A DNA stretch of 64,000 nt from Pseudomonas paracarnis. GTDB lineage: Bacteria > Pseudomonadota > Gammaproteobacteria > Pseudomonadales > Pseudomonadaceae. The position numbers and the translations under genes are program-made. The number at the start of each line of letters is the position of its first letter. Position 1 is the first letter of the stretch. A model generated the notes under the pieces. That model saw only the letters and a program-made list of their open reading frames with translations, made no database searches and had not been told where the DNA came from. The DNA is taken from positions 915,570-979,569 of the forward strand of contig NZ_CAJFCN010000001.1 in the NCBI RefSeq assembly GCF_904063055.1. Reading direction: 5' to 3'. Shown in pieces: positions 8,621-20,393 of this stretch.

Positions 8621-9573
8621 GCCTGCTGAAGGTGCGCGACCTCAGTGTGATCGCCAACAACGCCGGGCGTGAGGTCACCTTGGTGGACCGGGTGTCTTTC
8701 GACCTGGCCGAGGGTGAAATCCTCGGCCTGGTGGGCGAGAGCGGTTCGGGCAAGACCATGGCCTGTCGCGGCCTGATGCGTCTGTTGCCATCGCCCAACC
8801 TGCGGGTGCAGGGCGGCGCGGTGCAGTTGGCCGGCCAGGACTTATTGGCACTGGATGATGCCGGTATGCGCGCCGTGCGCGGCGGGCAGTTGGGCATGGT
8901 CTTCCAGAACCCCAGCAGCCACCTGGACCCGTTGATGCGTATCGGTGAGCAGATCGCCGAGGGCATCCGCCTGCATCAAGGCGCGTCGAAAAAAGACGCG
9001 CGCTTGCAGGCGATCGAGGTATTGCGTCAGGTCGGGATTCCCGATCCGCAGGCCCGGGTCGACAACTACCCCCATGAGTTTTCCGGCGGCATGCGCCAGC
9101 GCGCAATGATCGCCGTGGCCCTGGGCTGCAACCCGAAGGTGTTGATCGCCGACGAACCGACCACGGCCCTGGATGTGACGGTGCAGGCGCAAATCCTGCG
9201 GCTGTTGCTCGACCTGCGCGACCAGCGTGGCCTGTCGATCATCATGATCACCCATGACCTGGGCGTGGTGGCGCAAACCTGCGATGCCATCGCCGTGATG
9301 TACGCCGGGCGCCTGTGCGAGCACGGCAGCAAATACGAACTGCTGGCCCAACCGCAACATCCGTATACCGCAGGCCTGATCGACTGCCAGCCGGCCCACA
9401 GCAGCGGGCATGCGTTGTTGCGCACCATTGCTGGCCAGCCGCCGTTGCTCGATGCATTGCCCGACGGCTGCCGCTTCCACCCGCGCTGCCCGCAGGCAGG
9501 CGCCTTGTGCACCGAGTTGCTGCCCCAGGGCGCACGTGTGGCCTGTCACTACCCGTTGGGAGCGCGCCCATGA
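8617..9573 (+). CDS. Peptide ABC transporter ATPase, DppD type
   Basis: A 318-residue ATP-binding subunit. Walker A GESGSGKT is at 40-47, the signature reads FSGGMRQR, Walker [13 protein letters not shown] follows, and the H-loop is ITHD. The C-terminal oligopeptide-transporter extension with Cys residues ([12 protein letters not shown]) is present. The ATG at 8617 overlaps the permease stop by four bases and gives family length; the longer open frame upstream is only a shadow of the permease gene. Confidence 0.9.
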   Translation: MSLLKVRDLSVIANNAGREVTLVDRVSFDLAEGEILGLVGESGSGKTMACRGLMRLLPSPNLRVQGGAVQLAGQDLLALDDAGMRAVRGGQLGMVFQNPSSHLDPLMRIGEQIAEGIRLHQGASKKDARLQAIEVLRQVGIPDPQARVDNYPHEFSGGMRQRAMIAVALGCNPKVLIADEPTTALDVTVQAQILRLLLDLRDQRGLSIIMITHDLGVVAQTCDAIAVMYAGRLCEHGSKYELLAQPQHPYTAGLIDCQPAHSSGHALLRTIAGQPPLLDALPDGCRFHPRCPQAGALCTELLPQGARVACHYPLGARP

Positions 9574-10541
9574 GCTTGTTACAGGTCAAGGATCTGGAAG
9601 TGCGCTTTGCCGCGTCCGGCAGCGGCCTGCTGGGCCTCAACCGCCAGTGGGTGAGGGCGGTGAACGGGGTGTCGCTGAACCTCGCTGCCGGTGAAACCCT
9701 GGGTTTGGTGGGCGAGTCCGGCAGTGGCAAGAGCACCCTGGGCCGGGCAATTCTGCACCTCAACCCGATCAGCGCCGGGCAGGTGTTGTTCGACGGTATC
9801 GACATGGCCCATGGCAGCGCCATCGACATTGCCCGGCTGCGGCATGAAACCGCGATGATTTTCCAGGACCCCTACGCCGCACTCAATCCACGGCACAGCA
9901 TTGGCGAAACCCTCGCCGAGGTACTGCGTGTGCAGCGTAAGGTGGCGGCGCAGCAGATTCCTGAGCGTGTGAATGAGTTGCTCGAACTGGTCGGCTTGCG
10001 TCCTGAGCTGGCTTCACGCAAGCCCGGCTCTCTCAGTGGCGGCCAGTGCCAGCGCGTGGGTATCGCCCGGGCGCTGGCGGTGGAGCCGCGCTTGATCATT
10101 GCCGATGAATGTGTGGCCGCGCTGGATGTGTCGATCCAGGGCCAGATCATCAACCTGCTGCTGGAACTGCAACAACGCATGAACCTGGCGATCCTGTTTA
10201 TCGCCCATGACCTGGCCATCGTGCGACGCCTGTGCGACCGCGTGGCGGTGATGTACTTGGGCAAGATCGTCGAGGAAGGCCCGGTGGAAGCGGTGTTCAC
10301 CGCGCCGCGTCACCCGTATACGGCAGCGCTGATCCAGGCCATCCCGGAGATCGATCCGCACCGGCCATTGCCTGCGCAGCCATTGCCCGGCGAACCGCCG
10401 AGCCCGCTGAATCTGCCGACTGGTTGTGCCTTTCACCCGCGTTGCCGGTATGCGCAAGCCAAGTGTTCCTCGGTATTGCCCCCCACCCATTTCCTGCACG
10501 AGCATCGGTACAGTTGCGTGCTTGAAGACCCTTTGCTTTGA
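9570..10541 (+). CDS. Peptide ABC transporter ATPase, DppF type
   Basis: A 323-residue second ATP-binding subunit, partner of the DppD-type ATPase. Walker A is GESGSGKS, the signature is LSGGQCQR, and the C-terminal Cys-containing oligopeptide domain (FHPRCRYAQAKC) is present. Walker B reads LIIADECVAALD: the catalytic Glu is kept, but Cys-Val-Ala replaces the usual Pro-Val/Thr-Ser. The ATG overlaps the previous stop by four bases. Confidence 0.9.
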   Translation: MSLLQVKDLEVRFAASGSGLLGLNRQWVRAVNGVSLNLAAGETLGLVGESGSGKSTLGRAILHLNPISAGQVLFDGIDMAHGSAIDIARLRHETAMIFQDPYAALNPRHSIGETLAEVLRVQRKVAAQQIPERVNELLELVGLRPELASRKPGSLSGGQCQRVGIARALAVEPRLIIADECVAALDVSIQGQIINLLLELQQRMNLAILFIAHDLAIVRRLCDRVAVMYLGKIVEEGPVEAVFTAPRHPYTAALIQAIPEIDPHRPLPAQPLPGEPPSPLNLPTGCAFHPRCRYAQAKCSSVLPPTHFLHEHRYSCVLEDPLL

Positions 10542-10573
10542 CCTTCTGCCATTCATTAACAAGGAGTTGTGAT

Positions 10574-12088
10574 ATGCACTCGCGCCACTTGAAATTGCTC
10601 GCCGCCGCTACCCTCACGGCCTGGTCGCTGACCGCCGGCCTGGCACAGGCCGCCGGTGTGCTCACCATCGGCTGCCGTGAAGACAGCACCACCTTCGACC
10701 CGATCAAAAGCGCGCAAAACCGCGACACCTGGGTATTTGCCAACGTCTACGACACCCTGGTGCGCGTGGATAACCTGGGCACCAAAATGGAACCGGGCCT
10801 GGCCGAAAGCTGGGACATTTCCAAGGATGGCCTGACCTACACCTTCAAGCTGCGCGAGGCGAAGTTCTCTGACGGCTCGCCGATCACTGCCGCCGACGCC
10901 GCATTCAGCCTGCTGCGCATCCGCGACAACAAGGCCTCCTTGTGGAGCGACCCGTTCAGCCTGATCAACACCGCCACGGCCAGCGATGCCAAGACCCTGG
11001 TGGTCACCTTGAAAACCCCGGCGGTGGCCTTCCTCTCGCAACTGGCGTCGCCAACGGTGTCGATCCTGTCGGAAAAAGCCATGACCAAGATGGGCGAAGA
11101 CGCCTACTCGGAAAACCCGGTGACCTCCGGCGCGTTTACCGTGGACGAGTGGCGCAAGGGCGACCGCGTGATCCTGAAGAAAAACCCGAATTTCTGGCAG
11201 GCCGGCAGCGTGAGCCTGGACGGCGTGGAATGGGTGTCGGTGACCGATGACAACACGCGCATGCGCATGGTGCAGAACAACGAACTCGACACGGCGATCT
11301 TCGTGCCGTTCTCCCGGGTCGAAGAACTGAAAAAAGACCAGAACGTGGTGATCCACGCCGACCCGTCCACCCGTGAAGATCACCTGTTGATCAACCACGA
11401 GCACGGCTTGTTGGCCAAGCCGCAAGTGCGCCAGGCCCTGGACATGGCCATCGACAAGCAATCGCTGGTCAAAGCCGTCACTTACGGTCAAGGCACCGTG
11501 GCTTATTCCTACATTCCAAAGGGCTCGCTGTACCACTACGCCAACAACCTGCAACGCCCGTACGACCCGGCCGAAGCCAAGAAGCTGCTGGCCGCTGCAG
11601 GTGCCCAGGATTTGAAGCTCAACTACGTGGTCAACGCCGGCAACGAGGCCGACGAGCAGATCGCGGTGATCATCAAAGACCAGCTGGCCAAGGTCGGTGT
11701 GACCGCCAACCTGCAAAAAGTCGACCCCACCCAAAGCTGGCAGATGCTGGTGGACGGTGAGTACGATATTTCGGTGATGTACTGGACCAACGACATCCTC
11801 GACCCCGACCAGAAAACCACCTTCGTGCTGGGCCACGATACCAACCAGAACTACATGACCCGCTACAAGAACGACCAGGTCAAGGCCTTGGTGGCGGCTG
11901 CGCGGATCGAGGCAGACCCGGCCAAGCGTGAGCAAATGTATGTGGAGTTGCAGAAACTGGCCAAACAGGATGTGAACTGGATTGACCTGTACTACAGCCC
12001 GTACATCAATATCTCACGCAAGAACGTAAGCAACTTCCTGCAGAACCCGTTGGGGCGCTTCACCCTTGAGGAAGTGGTCAAAAACTGA
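10574..12088 (+). CDS. Peptide ABC transporter substrate-binding protein
   Basis: A 504-residue periplasmic SBP_bac_5 protein with a Sec signal peptide (MHSRHLKLLAAATLTAWSL..., cleavage probably after A-Q-A near residue 26). The family pattern 'VYDTLVRVDNLGTKMEPGLAESWDIS...YTFKLREAKFSDGSPITAAD' is clear. The start follows AAGGAG with good spacing. It is the last gene of the pip-ABC operon and sets transporter specificity; dipeptides or modified peptides are likely but not shown. A REPIN follows. Confidence 0.9.
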   Translation: MHSRHLKLLAAATLTAWSLTAGLAQAAGVLTIGCREDSTTFDPIKSAQNRDTWVFANVYDTLVRVDNLGTKMEPGLAESWDISKDGLTYTFKLREAKFSDGSPITAADAAFSLLRIRDNKASLWSDPFSLINTATASDAKTLVVTLKTPAVAFLSQLASPTVSILSEKAMTKMGEDAYSENPVTSGAFTVDEWRKGDRVILKKNPNFWQAGSVSLDGVEWVSVTDDNTRMRMVQNNELDTAIFVPFSRVEELKKDQNVVIHADPSTREDHLLINHEHGLLAKPQVRQALDMAIDKQSLVKAVTYGQGTVAYSYIPKGSLYHYANNLQRPYDPAEAKKLLAAAGAQDLKLNYVVNAGNEADEQIAVIIKDQLAKVGVTANLQKVDPTQSWQMLVDGEYDISVMYWTNDILDPDQKTTFVLGHDTNQNYMTRYKNDQVKALVAAARIEADPAKREQMYVELQKLAKQDVNWIDLYYSPYINISRKNVSNFLQNPLGRFTLEEVVKN

Positions 12089-12113
12089 GTATTTGAGTAC
12101 ACCACAAAGCAAT

Positions 12114-12198
12114 GTGGAAGCTGGCTTGCCTGCGATACAGACACCTCGGTGCTTCAGTGACACCGCGGTGATGCTATCGCAGGCAAGCCAGCTCCCAC
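12114..12198. repeat. REPIN
   Basis: Arms GTGGAAGCTGGCTTGCCTGCG and CGCAGGCAAGCCAGCTCCCAC flank an internal short palindrome (ACACCTCGGTG...CACCGCGGTG). It lies between the convergent ends of the ABC operon and the yciK gene. The left arm has one A where other copies have G. Confidence 0.88.
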
Positions 12199-12222
12199 CT
12201 TTGTTTTGCGGTGTGTCAGGGC

Positions 12223-12963
12223 TTATTGCGCATCGAAGGCCTGGCCGTTGATGCCCGCACTGTCCGGCCCCATCAGGTACAGGTACACCGGCATGATCTC
12301 TTCCGGCGCCGGCCTTTCCATCGGGTTTTCCCCTGGGTACGCCTGGGCGCGCATGCTGGTGCGGGTGCCGCCCGGGTTGATGCTGTTGGCGCGCACTGCG
12401 GCCACATCTTCCAGTTCATCGGCCAGGGTTTGCATCAGCCCCTCGGTGGCGAACTTGGACACGCCATAGGCACCCCAATAAGCACGGCCCTTGCGCCCGA
12501 CGCTGCTGGAGGTGAATACCACCGACGCATCCTGGGACAGCTTGAGCAACGGCAGTAAAGTGCTGGTCAGCATGAACATCGCGTTGACGTTGACGTGCAT
12601 CACCCGCATGAAGTTCTCGCCGGACAACTGCTCGATGGGCGTGCGCGGGCCGATGATCGAGGCGTTGTGCAACAAACCGTCGAGGTGGCCGAATGCCTTT
12701 TCGATCATCGCTGCCAGCTCATCGTATTGATGGGGCAGGGCGGTCTCCAGGTTGAACGGGATCACCACCGGCTGTGGGTGGCCGGCGGCTTCGATCTCGT
12801 CATACACCTGGGCCAGGTTGGCTTCGGTCTTGCCCAGCAACAGCACGGTGGCGCCATGGGCGGCATAGGTCTTCGCCGCTGCCGCGCCAATCCCGCGACC
12901 GGCGCCGGTTACCAGGATGATCCGGCCTTTGAGCAGTTCTGGAGGGGCAGAGTAATCAAACAT
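12223..12963 (-). CDS. yciK: YciK family short-chain dehydrogenase/reductase
   Basis: A 246-residue classical SDR. The NAD(P)-binding T-G-x3-G-x-G motif is TGAGRGIG at 19-26; the catalytic Tyr and Lys are in YGVSK, with the SSS stretch before it supplying Ser. The length and conserved N-terminal 'APPELLKGRIILVTG' fit the YciK group of uncertain substrate. ATG 12963 is preferred because GAGG lies six bases upstream; an upstream in-frame TTG lacks support. It is last of the mtaD/ubiG/mupP/yciK minus-strand series, separated from mupP by a REPIN. Confidence 0.85.
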   Translation of the reverse strand: MFDYSAPPELLKGRIILVTGAGRGIGAAAAKTYAAHGATVLLLGKTEANLAQVYDEIEAAGHPQPVVIPFNLETALPHQYDELAAMIEKAFGHLDGLLHNASIIGPRTPIEQLSGENFMRVMHVNVNAMFMLTSTLLPLLKLSQDASVVFTSSSVGRKGRAYWGAYGVSKFATEGLMQTLADELEDVAAVRANSINPGGTRTSMRAQAYPGENPMERPAPEEIMPVYLYLMGPDSAGINGQAFDAQ

Positions 12964-13018
12964 AAATAGCCTCGACAAATTTCAAGGTGATACAGCTCTC
13001 GAAGTGGAGTCCATATCC

Positions 13019-13108
13019 TGTGGGAGCTGGCTTGCCTGCGATGGCGGACGACCTGTCGCCAAATGTGCTGGCTGGCAAACCGCTATCGCAGGCAAGCCAG
13101 CTCCCACA
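13019..13108. repeat. REPIN
   Basis: Arms TGTGGGAGCTGGCTTGCCTG and CAGGCAAGCCAGCTCCCACA, between yciK and mupP, which read in the same direction. It may therefore split or dampen the transcript between them. Confidence 0.9.
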
Positions 13109-13121
13109 TTGCTTCGAACCA

Positions 13122-13793
13122 TCAGCAACTGCACAGGGCGTTATCCAGCACCTTGCGCAATTCCAGCGGGTGATCCACCACCACATCCGCGCCCCAGTGG
13201 CGGGGGTTGTCGTCCGGGTGGATATAGCCATAAGTGACCGCCGCCGTGCGCGTACCAGCATCGCGGCCGGATTCGATGTCGCGCAGGTCATCGCCCACGA
13301 ACAGCACGCTGGCCGGGTCCAGGTCGAGCATCTTGCACGCCAGAATCATCGGCTCCGGGTCCGGCTTGCTGTTTTTCACGTGGTCCGGGCAGATCAGCAC
13401 GGCCGAACGCTCGGCCAGGCCCAGCCGTTGCATGATCGGTTCGGCAAAGCGCACCGGCTTGTTGGTGACCACACCCCAGATCAACTTGGCTTTCTCGATG
13501 TCTTCCAGCAGCTCGGCCATGCCGTCGAACAGCTTGCTGTGGACTGCGCAATCCTTGAGGTAACGCTCCAGGAATTCCTGGCGCAGTTCCTCAAAACCCG
13601 GCGACTCCGGGTCCATCGAGAAGGTCACCGCGACCATCGCCCGCGCACCACCGGAAATTTCATCGCGGATGTGCTGCGGGTTGATCGGCGCCAGGCCACG
13701 GTCGGCGCGCATGGCCTGGCAGATGGCGATAAAGTCCGGCGCGGTGTCCAGCAGGGTACCGTCCATGTCGAAGAGAACCGCTCGCAACTTCAC
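13122..13793 (-). CDS. mupP: N-acetylmuramic acid 6-phosphate phosphatase (HAD family)
   Basis: A 223-residue HAD hydrolase of the Gph/phosphoglycolate phosphatase group. Motif I DMDGT has Asp9 and Asp11; later motifs are the VTNKP segment and [11 protein letters not shown]. In Pseudomonas the enzyme encoded between ubiG and yciK is MupP, which dephosphorylates MurNAc-6-phosphate in the AmgK/MurU cell-wall recycling route, so the position favours mupP over gph. The GTG start lies a few bases after the ubiG stop, with GAGGAG inside the end of ubiG, consistent with coupled translation. Confidence 0.85.
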   Translation of the reverse strand: MKLRAVLFDMDGTLLDTAPDFIAICQAMRADRGLAPINPQHIRDEISGGARAMVAVTFSMDPESPGFEELRQEFLERYLKDCAVHSKLFDGMAELLEDIEKAKLIWGVVTNKPVRFAEPIMQRLGLAERSAVLICPDHVKNSKPDPEPMILACKMLDLDPASVLFVGDDLRDIESGRDAGTRTAAVTYGYIHPDDNPRHWGADVVVDHPLELRKVLDNALCSC

Positions 13794-13797
13794 AGGC

Positions 13798-14496
13798 TTA
13801 CTCCTCGCGCAGGGTCTGGATCATGTAGTTGACGTCAACATCGTTGGCCAGCTTGTAGTGCTTGGTCAGCGGGTTGTAGGTCAGGCCGATGATGTCCTTG
13901 ACGGTCAGCCCGGCTTGGCGGCTCCACGCACCCAGCTCGGAAGGGCGGATGAATTTCTTGAAATCATGGGTGCCGCGCGGCAGCAGCTTCATGATGTATT
14001 CAGCGCCGATGATCGCGAACAGGTAGGCCTTGGGGTTGCGGTTGATGGTGGAGAAGAACACCTGGCCGCCGGGCTTGACCATACGGAAGCACGCACGGAT
14101 CACCGAGGACGGGTCTGGCACGTGTTCGAGCATTTCCAGGCAGGTGACCACGTCGAACTGCTCGGGCATTTCCTCGGCCAGGGCTTCGGCAGTGATCTGG
14201 CGGTATTCCACGCTCACGCCAGATTCGAGCTGGTGCAACTGGGCCACGGCCAGCGGCGCTTCGCCCATGTCGATACCCATCACGGTGGCGCCGCGCTGGG
14301 CCATGGCTTCGCTGAGGATGCCGCCGCCGCAACCGACGTCCAGCACTTTTTTGCCGGCCAGGTTGACGCGCTCGTCAATCCAGTTGACCCGCAGTGGGTT
14401 GATGTCGTGCAAGGGCTTGAATTCGCTCTCGCGGTCCCACCAGCGATGGGCAAGGGCTTCAAACTTGGCGATTTCGGCGTGGTCGACGTTGCTCAT
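13798..14496 (-). CDS. ubiG: Ubiquinone biosynthesis O-methyltransferase
   Basis: A 232-residue SAM-dependent methyltransferase performing both O-methylations of ubiquinone synthesis. The N-terminal '[19 protein letters not shown]' is diagnostic, and the SAM-binding motif is [16 protein letters not shown] 14496 follows AGAGGA and gives normal family length; the open frame extends further upstream without support. Gene order ubiG-mupP-yciK is conserved in pseudomonads. Confidence 0.93.
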   Translation of the reverse strand: MSNVDHAEIAKFEALAHRWWDRESEFKPLHDINPLRVNWIDERVNLAGKKVLDVGCGGGILSEAMAQRGATVMGIDMGEAPLAVAQLHQLESGVSVEYRQITAEALAEEMPEQFDVVTCLEMLEHVPDPSSVIRACFRMVKPGGQVFFSTINRNPKAYLFAIIGAEYIMKLLPRGTHDFKKFIRPSELGAWSRQAGLTVKDIIGLTYNPLTKHYKLANDVDVNYMIQTLREE

Positions 14497-14560
14497 GGTG
14501 AATCCTCTGAATCTGATAAGTCGGTGTGTCGCGGCTGAACCCAAGGCTTCAGCCGCGTCG

Positions 14561-15892
14561 TTATTCGCTGTGCCCGCTGATGCGTTGGCCCCAGGCAATG
14601 GCCGTGGCGGTCAACTGTTGTTCATCCATGCGGGTCAATTGCCGGTCGTCGAGCAATGGCTTGCCGGCAACCCAAAGGTGTTTCACGCAATCGCGCCCGG
14701 TGGCATATATAAGCTGTGAGACCGGATCGTAGATCGGTTGTTGCGCCAGCCCGGAAAGATCAAAAGCGACGATGTCTGCCGCCTTGCCGACTTCCAGGGA
14801 GCCAATCTGGCTGTCCAGGCCCATCGCCCTGGCGCCGTTGAGTGTGGCCATGCGCAAGGCGCGGTGGGCATCCAGCGCAGTGGCCGAACCGGCCACGGCC
14901 TTGGCCAGCATCGCCGCCGTGCGGGTTTCGCCAAGCAGATCCAGGTCATTGTTGCTGGCGGCGCCGTCGGTGCCGATGGCCACGTTGACGCCAGCCTGCC
15001 ACAAGCGCTCCACCGGGCAAAAGCCGCTGGCCAGTTTCAGGTTCGATTCCGGGCAGTGAATGACGCTGGTGTTGCTTTCTACCAGTAAAGCCAGGTCGTC
15101 TTCGCTGATTTGGGTCATGTGCACGGCCTGAAAGCGCGGGCCCAGCAAGCCAAGGCGAGCCAGGCGCGCCAATGGCCGCTCGCCGGTCTGCTCGATGGCT
15201 TGCTGCACTTCAAAGGCGGTTTCGTGAACGTGCATATGGATCGCGGCGTCCAGCTCTTCGGCGATCACCCGGATTTTTTCCAGGTTGGCATCGCACACGG
15301 TGTACGGGGCGTGGGGGCCGAAGGTGATTTTGATGCGCGGGTGGTGCTTGAGGTCGCCGAACAACTCGATACCCTGGCGGATCGCCTCGTCGGCACTGCT
15401 GGCGCCGGGGATCGGGAAGTCGAGGATCGGCAGCGCGATCTGCGCACGCATACCGCTGTTGTGCACGCAGTCACTGGCGACCTTGGGGTAGAAATACATG
15501 TCCGAGAAGCAGCTGATGCCGCCCTTGATCTGCTCGGCAATGGCCAGGTTGGTGCCGTCGCGCACGAACGCTTCATCGACCCACTTGGCTTCGGCGGGCC
15601 AGATGTGCTTTTCCAGCCAGGTCATCAGTGGCAAATCGTCGGCCAAGCCGCGGAACAGGGTCATGGCGGCATGGCCGTGGGCATTGACCAGGCCGGGGCT
15701 GAGCAGCATGCCGGGCAGTTCACGCACTTCTCGCGCCGCCAGCTTCAACGCCGCGTCCCGTGGCCCGATAAAGGCAATGCAGCCATCGCGGATACCCAGG
15801 CCGTGCTCCTTGAGCACCACGCCAGCGGGCTCGACGGGTACCAGCCAGGTCGGCAGCAGCAACAAGTCGAGCGGGGCGGCAGTGGAGGTCAT
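14561..15892 (-). CDS. mtaD: TRZ/ATZ family amidohydrolase (MTA/SAH deaminase)
   Basis: A 443-residue metal-dependent deaminase of the amidohydrolase superfamily. The first metal pair is His72 and His74 ([10 protein letters not shown]), with a second set in [11 protein letters not shown] and the catalytic Asp in [12 protein letters not shown]. In Pseudomonas the enzyme beside mtnA deaminates 5'-methylthioadenosine to 5'-methylthioinosine (also acting on related adenosine derivatives). It diverges from mtnA across about 110 bases. The nucleotide C-terminus and ubiG are 64 bases apart and read in the same direction. Confidence 0.85.
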   Translation of the reverse strand: MTSTAAPLDLLLLPTWLVPVEPAGVVLKEHGLGIRDGCIAFIGPRDAALKLAAREVRELPGMLLSPGLVNAHGHAAMTLFRGLADDLPLMTWLEKHIWPAEAKWVDEAFVRDGTNLAIAEQIKGGISCFSDMYFYPKVASDCVHNSGMRAQIALPILDFPIPGASSADEAIRQGIELFGDLKHHPRIKITFGPHAPYTVCDANLEKIRVIAEELDAAIHMHVHETAFEVQQAIEQTGERPLARLARLGLLGPRFQAVHMTQISEDDLALLVESNTSVIHCPESNLKLASGFCPVERLWQAGVNVAIGTDGAASNNDLDLLGETRTAAMLAKAVAGSATALDAHRALRMATLNGARAMGLDSQIGSLEVGKAADIVAFDLSGLAQQPIYDPVSQLIYATGRDCVKHLWVAGKPLLDDRQLTRMDEQQLTATAIAWGQRISGHSE

Positions 15893-16001
15893 CGCAGGCT
15901 TCTTCCCAGGCAGCTATAAAAGAAGGGCGAAGTATACCCGAGCGTCCTGGCTGGCGGATCGCTATAATCGGCGGCTTTTGTTCATGAGTGCGGGGTAAGG
16001 G

Positions 16002-17072
16002 ATGCGCGACCGACTGTTGGCTGCAGACAAAGTGAAGGCCATCGAATGGCGTGATGGCGCGCTGCACCTGCTCGATCAGCGCGTTTTGCCGTCCCGGACG
16101 CACTGGGTGGCCTGCAGTACCGTTGAGTCGGTGGCCGACGCCATTCGCACCATGGTGGTGCGGGGCGCGCCGGCTATCGGCATCTGCGCCGCCTATGGCT
16201 TGGTCCTGGCCGCCCGCGAGCGTATCGCCGAGGGTGGTGACTGGCAGGCTGCATGGGAAGAAGACTACGGCTTGCTGGCCCATACCCGACCGACCGCATC
16301 GAACCTGTTCTGGGCCTTGCAGCGCATGCGCGACCGCCTCGATCACCTCAAGCAGCACGCCGACCCGCTGGTGGCGCTGGAAGCCGAAGCCGTCGCGATC
16401 CATGAGAGCGACCGGGAGGCCAATGTGGTCATGGCCCAGTTGGGCATGGAGCGGATTCGCAAGCACCAGGGCAATGCCCAGGCGATCCTCACCCATGGCA
16501 ATGCCGGCGCGTTGGCCTCCGGCGGCGTTGGCACAGCTCTCGGGGTGATTCATGCCGCGTATCTGGAGGGGCTGGTCGAGCAGGTCTATGTCAATGAAAC
16601 CCGCCCCTGGCTGCAAGGCTCCCGTCTTACAGCGTGGGAGTTGGCGGGCCAGGGCATCCCGGTGGCGGTGAATGCCGACTCCGCCGGGGCACATATCCTC
16701 AAGACCAAAGGCGTGACCTGGGTGGTGGTGGGGGCTGACTGTATTGCGGCCAATGGCGATGTGATCAGTAAGATCGGCACTTATCAGTTGGCCGTGTGTG
16801 CCATGCACCATGGCGTGCGCTTTATGGTGGTGGCGTCGAGTTCGACCCTGGATTTGATGATGGCTACGGGGGAGGATGTTGCGCTGGAGCAGCGCGATAT
16901 GGGTGAGTTGCTTGAGGTGGATGGGCAGCGGTTGGATATCGCGGCGTTTAACCCTGTGTTTGATGTGACCCCTGCGGACCTGATCGACGTGATCGTCACC
17001 GAAAAAGGCATTGTCGAGCGGCCAGACACTGCCAAACTGGCCAAGTTGATGTGTCGTAAGCGCCTGCATTGA
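16002..17072 (+). CDS. mtnA: MtnA-like methylthioribose-1-phosphate isomerase, active-site variant
   Basis: A 356-residue member of the eIF2B-like aldose-ketose isomerase family, aligned end to end with MtnA. The RBS GGGGTAAGGG precedes ATG 16002. Known MtnA proteins carry a catalytic Cys in T-H-C-N-x-G-A-L-A; here the segment is THGNAGALA with Gly166 (codon GGC at 16497-16499). The catalytic Asp is kept (Asp246), but the usual GADR is GADC (Cys247). Nearby family-conserved positions also differ ([14 protein letters not shown]). The frame is intact, so it is either an inactive methionine-salvage enzyme, a changed isomerase, or one that uses another residue. Confidence 0.8.
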   Translation: MRDRLLAADKVKAIEWRDGALHLLDQRVLPSRTHWVACSTVESVADAIRTMVVRGAPAIGICAAYGLVLAARERIAEGGDWQAAWEEDYGLLAHTRPTASNLFWALQRMRDRLDHLKQHADPLVALEAEAVAIHESDREANVVMAQLGMERIRKHQGNAQAILTHGNAGALASGGVGTALGVIHAAYLEGLVEQVYVNETRPWLQGSRLTAWELAGQGIPVAVNADSAGAHILKTKGVTWVVVGADCIAANGDVISKIGTYQLAVCAMHHGVRFMVVASSSTLDLMMATGEDVALEQRDMGELLEVDGQRLDIAAFNPVFDVTPADLIDVIVTEKGIVERPDTAKLAKLMCRKRLH

Positions 17073-17095
17073 GGGTGTCGGTGGCTGTGGGGGCT

Positions 17096-17170
17096 CTATC
17101 GCAGGCAAGCCAGCTCCCACCTTCAACCGTGTTCACACATCAAAGGTGGGAGCTGGCTTGCCTGCGATTG
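17096..17170. repeat. REP pair, opposite arrangement
   Basis: Here the arm reading CTATCGCAGGCAAGCCAGC comes first and GGTGGGAGCTGGCTTGCCTG second, the reverse order of the other elements in this part of the window. The spacer is about 30 bases. It lies downstream of mtnA. Confidence 0.88.
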
Positions 17171-17496
17171 GCCCTTGAAGTCAATAAAACGTCTGCATTC
17201 CACCCTCGCAAAAAAGCACCATCGCGCCTCTGAGCCCCTCTCGTCCCCTTCAAGCCTGTCATCCGTCAAATTACTAGCCTCCATGCGCATCAGGGGGATA
17301 GGTGCGTGGCGGCGATTGTGATAACATCCGGCGGTTTCCAGGGCTGCCCCGAGGGGTGGCCTATAACGTGCAGATCCGTGTCATAACTCGTTGATTTGTC
17401 GTAAGTCGTTGTCAGGCACCGTGCCGGCAGCGGCGAGCTTCGTTCGTCCCGAATGGATGTGACGAGGTTTCACCCGAAAAAGGAATCAGGCTTCTC
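17171..17496 (+). other. gyrA upstream region, no gene seen
   Basis: About 325 bases without a supported ORF. It holds the gyrA leader, with a GGAATC-type ribosome site near 17481 and a GC-rich self-complementary stretch around 17342-17365. I could not fix a promoter with confidence. Confidence 0.5.
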
Positions 17497-20151
<2,655 letters not shown>

Positions 20152-20161
20152 GCGGACACAC

Positions 20162-20196
20162 AGGGGGCGGATGAAGATTCGCCCCCTTGTTGTTTG
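20162..20196 (+). terminator. Rho-independent terminator of gyrA
   Basis: Stem AGGGGGCG / CGCCCCCT with a ten-base loop, followed by TGTTGTTTG, starting ten bases after the gyrA stop. Confidence 0.85.
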
Positions 20197-20237
20197 TCCC
20201 CTATGAAACACAGCGCCCTTTGCCTGGACGCGGTCCA

Positions 20238-20324
20238 TGTGGGAGCTGGCTTGCCTGCGATGCAGGCGCCTCGGTCATTCAGTGATACCGCGGCGCTGCT
20301 ATCGCAGGAAAGCCAGCTCCCACA
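20238..20324. repeat. REPIN
   Basis: Arms TGTGGGAGCTGGCTTGCCTG and CAGGAAAGCCAGCTCCCACA (one C-to-A change in the right arm), between the gyrA terminator and serC. Confidence 0.88.
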
Positions 20325-20393
20325 GATGTCCGCTCCAGAATGAGGGCGTTGCTGACATGATTGCAGCCCCACCAGATCAGAGTGAGATTGGAT

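Noticed and set aside
13798..14598. Longer ubiG with 34 extra N-terminal codons
   Set aside because: The internal ATG has a good ribosome site and matches UbiG length; the extension is Ala/Asn-rich and not family-like.
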